Assembly: GCA_951812325.1 (NCBI GenBank)
Contig: OX638294.1
Location: 1-64,000, forward strand
Direction of reading: 5' to 3'
Length of the DNA: 64,000 nucleotides
Source of the DNA: an uncultured Thermoanaerobaculia bacterium
Lineage (GTDB): Bacteria > Acidobacteriota > Thermoanaerobaculia > Multivoradales > Multivoraceae
A program made the position numbers and the translations under genes. Below are positions 58,117 through 64,000 of the stretch, one piece after another; the stretch's first letter is position 1; each line of letters begins with the position of its first letter. Below the pieces are notes generated by a model that saw only the letters and a program-made list of their open reading frames with translations, was not told where the DNA came from and ran no database searches.

Positions 58117-60275
58117 TCGACTGGTTCCGGAATCTGGCCGAGGGCCGCTTCAGGATCGCCACCCAGCTTTACGTCGGCATCGGCGGCGCGGCGGTGCTGA
58201 CGCTCGCCGCGAGTCTGGTCGCATTGTTCGCCTTCGCCCAGGTCGGCGATTCCCAGAGTCGGGTCAACGAGGGAACGGTGCCCGAACTCGCTGCCGCGTT
58301 CGGCGTCGCCCGGGGCAGCGGAACGCTGGTGGCGGCCGGTCCCAGGCTGACCGCGGCGGCTACGCAGGCCGAGCTGGACCGGGCGTCGGTGGAGATCATC
58401 GCCCCGGCCCGGCGGGCGTTCGAGAACGAACTCGGCGAGTTGATGAGCCAGGAAACGGGCGCCGGCGACACGCTGGACGACGAGCAGCGGTTCGCGGAGA
58501 TCCAGGCACGGGGAGAGGAGCTGATCGGGAACATCGCGGCGATCGAGCGGTCGGTCGCGGAGGGCTTCGAACTGGGCGCCGCCAGCGAGGCTCTGCGCCT
58601 GGACCTGGACTCGCTCCAGAGCCGGATCGCGGCGCTCCTCGTGCCGGCTCTCGACGATCAGCTGTTCTTCGCGATGACCGGCTTCCGCTCGTTCGTGGAC
58701 CCGCCGGCGCCCCGCGGGATCCACTTCTCGGAGCCGGAGATCGACCGCTACCGCGTGCTGGTCGGGCTCCAGCAGGACGTCACGATCATCGATCAGCTCC
58801 TGAAGAGCCTCGCGGTGCTGACTGACCGACCTGAGATTGAACCGGTCGAGGAGCGGTACGAGTCGGCCGCGACGAGCATTGAACGCTCTCTCAACGCGAT
58901 CGACGGGACCGCGACCTCCGGCCGGTTGAGATCGCTCTTCGAGGAGTTGCTGGCGAAGAGTCGCACCGCCTTCGACCTGAGACGACAGGAGGTCGACGTG
59001 CTCGACCGGCAGCAGGCGCTGCTGCAGGAGAACCAGGACCTGGCGATCGAACTCGGCGCCGACGTGGAGGGCCTGGTCGAAGGTTCCCGTTTTCGCGCCG
59101 GCGGCGCCACACTCGCCGCATCGCAGGCGATCCGCACCGGCCGCGCCCTTCTGATCGGGCTCAATGTCGTCAGCATCACCGGGGCGGTGTTCATCGCCTG
59201 GCTGTTCGTCGGCCGGCTGCTGGTGCGTCGGTTCGAAGCTCTTTCGGGCAGCATGCGGGAGATGGCCGACGGCAACCTGGAGGCGGAGATCGGCATCGGC
59301 GGCAAGGACGAAGTCGCGGACATGGCGGCGGCGCTGGAGGTCTTCCGCCGGCACGCGCTGGAGGTGCAGCGGCTCAACCTGGTCGAGAAGCTGGCCGACG
59401 AGCTGAAGGAGAAAAACGACGAACTGGAAGTCGTCCTGGCCGATCTGCAGAAGGCGCAGGATCAGATCATCATGCGGGAGAAACTCGCCGCGCTGGGCGA
59501 GCTGACGGCCGGCGTCGCCCACGAGATCAAGAACCCGCTCAACTTCGTGAAGAACTTCTCGGAGGTGTCGTCGGAACTCCTCGAGGAGGTCGAGGAGATC
59601 ATGAAGGAGAACGAGGACGGCAGCCTGGACGAGGACCAGCGGGAGGAGATCGGTGAGATCTTCGAAGACCTGAGCGGCAATCTGAAGCTGATCCGGAACC
59701 ACGGCGAGCGCGCCAACCGCATCGTGACCGACATGCTGAAGATGGGGCGGGGCGCCGCCGGGCGGGAGGCCGCCGACATCAATCGCCTGGTCGACGAGCA
59801 CGTTGGGCTGGCGTACCACAGCGCCCGCGCCAACGACCCGAACTTCAACCTGACGATCGAGAAGGACTACGATCCCGACCTCGGGACCCTGGAGGTCGTT
59901 TCGCAGGACGTGGGCCGCGTGTTCCTCAACCTGGTCAGCAACGCCTGCTACGCGACCGACGAGAAGCGGCGCGACGCCGAGGAGGGCTACGAGCCGACCC
60001 TGACCGTCACGACGCGGAAGATGGACGACGGGGTCGAGGTGCGGGTGCGGGACAACGGCAACGGGATTCCGCGCGACGTGGTGGACAAGATCTTCAATCC
60101 GTTCTTCACGACCAAGCCGACCGATCAGGGCACGGGGCTGGGGCTGGCGCTCTCTGCCGACGTCGTGCGCGAACACGGCGGCATGATCCGGGTTGACACG
60201 GAACCGGGCGAGTACACGGAGATGATCGTCGAGTTGTCGGCCGCGCCGCCCGACCTCGATCTGCCCTGGAGCTAG
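58113..60275 (+). CDS. Sensor histidine kinase
   Basis: The 720-residue kinase has TM1 (about 17-45), a periplasmic helical region of about 300 residues, TM2 (about 345-370), a HAMP domain and a coiled coil ([26 protein letters not shown]). The HisKA box is [12 protein letters not shown] (His470) and the HATPase has [18 protein letters not shown] and GTGLGLALS. An acidic insertion ([16 protein letters not shown]) lies after the His box. The GTG start is coupled to the binding-protein gene; the receiver-phosphatase encoded upstream is a likely target. Confidence 0.92.
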   Translation: MIDWFRNLAEGRFRIATQLYVGIGGAAVLTLAASLVALFAFAQVGDSQSRVNEGTVPELAAAFGVARGSGTLVAAGPRLTAAATQAELDRASVEIIAPARRAFENELGELMSQETGAGDTLDDEQRFAEIQARGEELIGNIAAIERSVAEGFELGAASEALRLDLDSLQSRIAALLVPALDDQLFFAMTGFRSFVDPPAPRGIHFSEPEIDRYRVLVGLQQDVTIIDQLLKSLAVLTDRPEIEPVEERYESAATSIERSLNAIDGTATSGRLRSLFEELLAKSRTAFDLRRQEVDVLDRQQALLQENQDLAIELGADVEGLVEGSRFRAGGATLAASQAIRTGRALLIGLNVVSITGAVFIAWLFVGRLLVRRFEALSGSMREMADGNLEAEIGIGGKDEVADMAAALEVFRRHALEVQRLNLVEKLADELKEKNDELEVVLADLQKAQDQIIMREKLAALGELTAGVAHEIKNPLNFVKNFSEVSSELLEEVEEIMKENEDGSLDEDQREEIGEIFEDLSGNLKLIRNHGERANRIVTDMLKMGRGAAGREAADINRLVDEHVGLAYHSARANDPNFNLTIEKDYDPDLGTLEVVSQDVGRVFLNLVSNACYATDEKRRDAEEGYEPTLTVTTRKMDDGVEVRVRDNGNGIPRDVVDKIFNPFFTTKPTDQGTGLGLALSADVVREHGGMIRVDTEPGEYTEMIVELSAAPPDLDLPWS

Positions 60276-60391
60276 CAGCCGGGGGCGGAGCAGGGGCGGC
60301 CAGGCGCTCGTCCGGCGGCGCCGGGATAGCATCCCGGCGGTCCACTTCGCATGCTTCGTCCGCCGGTCGCGGCGCGGTGGGGGTTGAACGG

Positions 60392-61141
60392 ATGAACGTC
60401 GCCGTCACGACACGAGCACCGACCTCGCCGGCCCATCCCGCCCCGGTGTTCGCGATGCGGGGCGTCACCAAGGTGTACTCGATGGGCGAGGTGCAGGTCC
60501 ATGCGCTGCGCGGAGTCGACCTGGATCTCCACGAGGGCGAGTTCACTGTCCTGCTCGGCCCGTCGGGTAGCGGCAAGTCGACGCTGCTCAACATCCTGGG
60601 CGGTCTGGATGCCGCGACAGCCGGTCGGGTGACCTACCGCGGCGGCGACCTCAGCGAGGCGGGAGAACGCGCCCTGACCCGGTACCGGCGCCGTCACGTG
60701 GGCTTCGTGTTCCAGTTCTACAACCTGATTCCGTCGCTCACCGCGCACGAGAACGTGGCCCTCGTGACCGAGATCGCACACGATCCGCTGACCCCGGAGG
60801 AGGCGTTGGCGCTGGTCGGCCTGGAGCACCGTCTCGACCACTTCCCGTCGCAGATGTCGGGCGGCGAGCAGCAGCGCGTGGCGATCGCCCGCGCGATCGC
60901 GAAGCGTCCCGATGTGCTCCTCTGCGACGAACCCACCGGCGCCCTGGACATCAGCACCGGCATCGCCGTGCTCGAGGCGATCGGGAAGGTGAACGTCGAC
61001 CTGGGAACGACGACGGCGGTGATCACCCACAACGCCGCGATTTCGGCGATGGCGGATCGGGTCATCTCGCTCGCCGACGGCCAGATCGCGAACGACGTCC
61101 GCAACGGCGCCAAGCTGCCCGCGTCGGCGATCGAGTGGTAG
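60392..61141 (+). CDS. MacB/LolD-type ABC transporter ATPase
   Basis: The 249-residue ATPase has Walker [11 protein letters not shown]-loop [17 protein letters not shown], signature [15 protein letters not shown], Walker [13 protein letters not shown] and H-loop ITHN. It pairs with the permease that follows 22 bases later. ATG at 60392 starts the protein directly; an upstream GTG at 60377 would add five residues. Confidence 0.94.
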   Translation: MNVAVTTRAPTSPAHPAPVFAMRGVTKVYSMGEVQVHALRGVDLDLHEGEFTVLLGPSGSGKSTLLNILGGLDAATAGRVTYRGGDLSEAGERALTRYRRRHVGFVFQFYNLIPSLTAHENVALVTEIAHDPLTPEEALALVGLEHRLDHFPSQMSGGEQQRVAIARAIAKRPDVLLCDEPTGALDISTGIAVLEAIGKVNVDLGTTTAVITHNAAISAMADRVISLADGQIANDVRNGAKLPASAIEW

Positions 61142-61163
61142 GGCGGGCTCCGGGGGCAGGCCG

Positions 61164-63533
61164 TTGAGAGCTCTCGATCGCAAGCTTTTGCGGGACCTGT
61201 GGAACGTGCGTTCCCAGGTGCTGGCGATCGCGCTGGTCGTGGCCTCGGGAATCGCCCTGCTGGTCATGTCCCTCGGCGTGTTCGGCTCGCTCTCGACCAC
61301 CCGCGAGGCCTACTACGCCCGGTACGCCTTCGCCGACGTGTTCGCGGGCGCCAGGCGGGTTCCGAACCGGGTCCAGGAGCAAATCGAGGCGATCCCGGGG
61401 GTGGAGAAGGTGCAGACGCGGGTGGTCGTCGGCGTGACGCTGGATGTCGAAGGCGTGGCTGAACCGGTGAACGGTCGGCTGATCTCGATTCCCGAGCGTG
61501 GCCGGCCGGTGCTCAACGACGTCGTCCTGCGCCGCGGCCGCTGGCTCGATCCGGACCGGGCGGAGGAGGCCCTGGTCAGCGAACGCTTCGCCGAGGCCCA
61601 CGGACTCCAGCTGGGCGATCGCGTGGCGGCGGTGATCAACGGGCGCCGGCAGCCGCTCGAAGTCGTGGGCATCGCGCTCAGTCCCGAGTTCATCTACAAC
61701 ATCGGTCCGGGCGAGTTCTTCCCCGATCCGTTGCACTTCGGTCTGTTGTGGATGTCTCGGCGCCACCTGGCCACCGCGTTCGAGATGGAGGGCGGATTCA
61801 ACGACGTCGCCCTCGCACTGACCGGCGCCTCTGCGAGCACCGAGCGGGCGGTGATCACCGAGCTCGACCGCATTCTCGACGCCTACGGCGGCCTCGGAGC
61901 GATTCCGCGCTCGGAACAGCTTTCCCACTGGTACCTGCAGAACGAGCTGACTCAACTGCAGAACATGGCGTTCATCGTGCCGATGATCTTTCTCGGCGTG
62001 GCCGCGTTCCTGCTCAACGTGGTGCTCCGGCGGACGATCGCCGTGCAGCGGGAACAGATCGCGGCGCTCAAGGCGCTCGGCTATTCGAACGCCCGTCTCG
62101 GGCTGCACTACGTGCAGTGGGCCGTCGCCGTGGTGACCCTCGGTTCGCTGATCGGGATCGTCGCCGGTCTCCTGCTGGCGAACGGCATGCTCGGCTTCTA
62201 CATGGAGTACTTCCGGTTTCCGTTCCTGACCTACGAGGTGTCGGTACCGAGCATCCTGATCGCCATCGTCGTGAGTCTCGCCGCCGCCGCGTTGGGCGCG
62301 ATGGGCGCAGTGCGGAGCGTGGCTTCGCTGCCGCCAGCCGAGGCGATGCGGCCGGCCGCGCCCGAGAGTTTCCGCGTATCGCTGTTCGAACGGCTGGGGG
62401 CCGGGAGGTGGCTCACGCAGCCGGCGCGGATGGTGCTCCGCAACCTGTCGAGGCGGCCGCTGCGGGCGGCCCTGTCCATCGTCGGCATTTCCTTCGCCGG
62501 CGCGATCATGGTCGTCGGCAGCGCGATGATGGACTCGATGGACGAACTGCTGGAGGTCCAGTTCAACATCATCCAGCGCCAGGACCTGTCGGTGAGCTTC
62601 TTCGAACCCGTCGAACGGAGCGCGGTGCACGAGCTCGCGGCTCTCTCCGGCGTGATGCAGGTCGAGCCGACCAGCGGCGTCGCGGCCCGGCTGCGCAACG
62701 GCCACCTGCAGAAACAGACCGCGATCCAGGCTCTGGCGCCGGACGCCCGGTTGCGGCGCGTGGTCGACGTCGACTACCGCGCCATCCAGCTCGACCGGCC
62801 CGGACTCGTCCTGTCCACGCTGCTTGCCGAACAGTTGCAGGTCGAAGCGGGCGACACGCTGGTGGTGGAGGTGATGGAGGCGGCCCGGCCCGTGCGCGAA
62901 GTCGTCCTGACCGACACGGTGGACGACCTGCTCGGGGTGGCCGCCTACATGGAAGAGGAGTCGCTGCGGCGGCTGGTGCGGCGCGACGACACGATCAGCG
63001 GCGCGATGCTGAAGATCGATTCGCAGGCCGAGGAACGGCTCTTCGGCCTGCTCAAGGCGATGCCGGCGGTGGCCGGGGTCACGTTGCGGAGCGCCGCGCT
63101 CAAGAACATCCGGACCTACATGCTCGACAACATGTCGATGGTCATGGGGGTCAACCTGCTCTTCGCCGTGATCATCGCCTTCGGCGTGATCTACAACACC
63201 GCCCGCATTTCGCTGTCCGAGACCAGCCGCGAACTTGCCAGCCTGCGCGTGATCGGTTTCACCCGCGCGGAGATCTCCTCGATCCTGCTGGGCGAACTCG
63301 CGCTCCTGACGCTGGCGTCGATTCCCCTCGGGCTGTTGCTGGGGTACGGCATGATCGCGGGCGCGATGAGCGCGTTCGAGAGCGAGTTGTTCCGGCTGCC
63401 CGTGGTGGTCGAGGCGAACACGTTCCTGGTTTCGGCGGCGACGGTGCTGGGGTCGATGGCCATCTCGGCGTGGACCGTCCGGCGTAAGCTCCACGACCTG
63501 GATCTCGTCGCGGTGCTCAAGACCCGCGAGTAG
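61164..63533 (+). CDS. FtsX-like ABC permease (two-repeat)
   Basis: The 789-residue permease has an N-terminal helix, a large periplasmic (MacB-PCD) domain, three helices (FIVPMIFLGVAAFLLNVVLRR, WAVAVVTLGSLIGIVAG, ILIAIVVSLAAAALGAMG), then a second copy of the same plan (LRAALSIVGISFAGAIMVVG ... FAVIIAFGVIYNTARISLSE). It resembles lipoprotein/peptide exporters of the LolC/MacB type. TTG start at 61164. It forms a tripartite exporter with the membrane-fusion protein at 63550. Confidence 0.92.
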   Translation: MRALDRKLLRDLWNVRSQVLAIALVVASGIALLVMSLGVFGSLSTTREAYYARYAFADVFAGARRVPNRVQEQIEAIPGVEKVQTRVVVGVTLDVEGVAEPVNGRLISIPERGRPVLNDVVLRRGRWLDPDRAEEALVSERFAEAHGLQLGDRVAAVINGRRQPLEVVGIALSPEFIYNIGPGEFFPDPLHFGLLWMSRRHLATAFEMEGGFNDVALALTGASASTERAVITELDRILDAYGGLGAIPRSEQLSHWYLQNELTQLQNMAFIVPMIFLGVAAFLLNVVLRRTIAVQREQIAALKALGYSNARLGLHYVQWAVAVVTLGSLIGIVAGLLLANGMLGFYMEYFRFPFLTYEVSVPSILIAIVVSLAAAALGAMGAVRSVASLPPAEAMRPAAPESFRVSLFERLGAGRWLTQPARMVLRNLSRRPLRAALSIVGISFAGAIMVVGSAMMDSMDELLEVQFNIIQRQDLSVSFFEPVERSAVHELAALSGVMQVEPTSGVAARLRNGHLQKQTAIQALAPDARLRRVVDVDYRAIQLDRPGLVLSTLLAEQLQVEAGDTLVVEVMEAARPVREVVLTDTVDDLLGVAAYMEEESLRRLVRRDDTISGAMLKIDSQAEERLFGLLKAMPAVAGVTLRSAALKNIRTYMLDNMSMVMGVNLLFAVIIAFGVIYNTARISLSETSRELASLRVIGFTRAEISSILLGELALLTLASIPLGLLLGYGMIAGAMSAFESELFRLPVVVEANTFLVSAATVLGSMAISAWTVRRKLHDLDLVAVLKTRE

Positions 63534-63549
63534 AAAGGACGGCGACGCG

Positions 63550-64000
63550 ATGGGCTTGAGGCGCTGGATGCTCTGGATCGCGGGGGCGATCGTGGCTGCC
63601 CTGGCAGTGTTCCTCGGCACGCGGCCGCAACCGGTGCCGGCGGAGCTGTCGCGGGTGACCCGCGGACCGATCGAAGTGACGATCGACGAGGAGGGCGAAA
63701 CCAGGGTCCGGGACCGCTTCGTCATCTCGGCGCCGCTCGGCGGCCGGGTGTTGCGGATCGAACTCGAACCGGGCGACGCCGTGGCCGCGAACGAGACGGT
63801 CCTGGCCGTGTTCCGGCCATCCGCGCCCGTGCTGCTTGACGCGCGCAGCCGGGCCGAGGCGCAGGCCGCGGTGGAGACCGCGCTCGCGGCCGTGGGTCAG
63901 GCGGAGGCCCATTACGAGCAGGCGGCCGCGGAAGTCACGTTCTCCCGGGCCGAGGTCGAGCGCTACCGGCGGCTGTCGCGCGACGGGATCGTGTCGGTGG
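63550..64000 (+). CDS. HlyD/MacA-type membrane fusion protein (3' end outside the window)
   Basis: The first 150 residues are visible: an N-terminal membrane anchor (LWIAGAIVAALAVFLG), a beta-barrel/lipoyl start (EVTIDEEGETRVRDRFVISAPLGGRVLRIELEPGDAV) and the beginning of a helical hairpin (ARSRAEAQAAVETALAAVGQ, then ERYRRLSRDGIV). This is the periplasmic adaptor of the ABC exporter. AAAGGA precedes the ATG by a normal distance. Confidence 0.88.
   Translation, partial: MGLRRWMLWIAGAIVAALAVFLGTRPQPVPAELSRVTRGPIEVTIDEEGETRVRDRFVISAPLGGRVLRIELEPGDAVAANETVLAVFRPSAPVLLDARSRAEAQAAVETALAAVGQAEAHYEQAAAEVTFSRAEVERYRRLSRDGIVSV

Noticed and set aside
1..64000. CRISPR arrays, tRNA/rRNA genes, insertion sequences, phage genes
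   Set aside because: I looked for regular short repeats with spacers, T-loop-like GTTCGAATCC motifs in cloverleaf context, transposase motifs and terminal inverted repeats, and found none that hold up; GTTCGATTCC near 135 and GGAATCGAACTCC near 4671 are inside coding genes.

Overview
This is a GC-rich, gene-dense chromosomal window from a Gram-negative bacterium. Lipoproteins, multihaem c-type cytochromes, a Tat-type alternative-complex-III (ACIII) core subunit and a secreted protease carrying a duplicated C-terminal domain point to Acidobacteriota or a close relative. That placement is an inference from gene content; no rRNA or other lineage marker is present. I see no tRNA, rRNA, CRISPR array, intact insertion sequence or prophage.

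Left part (1-20.3 kb). A minus-strand run encodes a lipoprotein sulfatase, a selenocysteine peroxiredoxin (in-frame UGA plus a bacterial SECIS hairpin), serine hydroxymethyltransferase, an enoyl-CoA hydratase-like enzyme and an Atg22/UMF1-type permease. Facing it is a 1205-residue secreted metzincin protease with fibronectin-III domains. Next come a flavin reductase, a GCS2-type ligase, an LLM-class (luciferase-like) oxidoreductase, an ECF sigma factor with two downstream membrane proteins, metG, a Wzt-like ABC ATPase, a 2-hydroxyacid dehydrogenase and a ZIP-like transporter. A hairpin-rich repeat lies between the sigma factor and metG.

Middle part (20.4-39.6 kb), the most unusual region. Nearly everything is on the minus strand. 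An ACIII-like start (pentahaem ActA, fused ActB, monohaem ActE) is not followed by the quinol-binding ActC or by ActD or ActF. Instead comes a divergent cytochrome bd subunit I (CydA-like), two membrane-anchored monohaem cytochromes and a dihaem cytochrome with an ethylbenzene-dehydrogenase-type haem domain. Downstream are genes linked by a recurring PCP_red-like domain (normally the C-terminal domain of protochlorophyllide reductase B): a two-domain universal stress protein with three such domains, a zinc-ribbon protein with one, and a NirJ/AhbD-like radical SAM protein with one. Mrp-type ATPase, methyltransferase and acetyltransferase genes are interleaved. A translationally coupled 38-residue repeat microprotein sits between the zinc-ribbon gene and the radical SAM gene. 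My reading is a respiratory complex plus a candidate maturation or sensing module. A SCO1-like copper chaperone diverges from the cluster.

Right part (39.6-64 kb). A HEPN protein stands next to a 1869-residue DUF4011-helicase-nuclease-DUF3320 protein, which resembles the single-gene Hhe antiviral system. Then follow a beta-helix/dihaem cytochrome pair, a cytochrome c'-like protein, an epoxide-hydrolase-like enzyme, a NIPSNAP lipoprotein and a type II pseudopilin. After these come the circularly permuted ATP-grasp/alpha-E/transglutaminase trio and a partner-switching signalling cassette (STAS, receiver-PP2C, RsbW-like kinase, LivK-like binding protein, histidine kinase). A MacB/LolCDE-like ABC exporter runs off the right edge.

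Operons are tight: ATGA, GTGA and TGATG overlaps between stop and start codons are frequent, and I used them to decide many starts.
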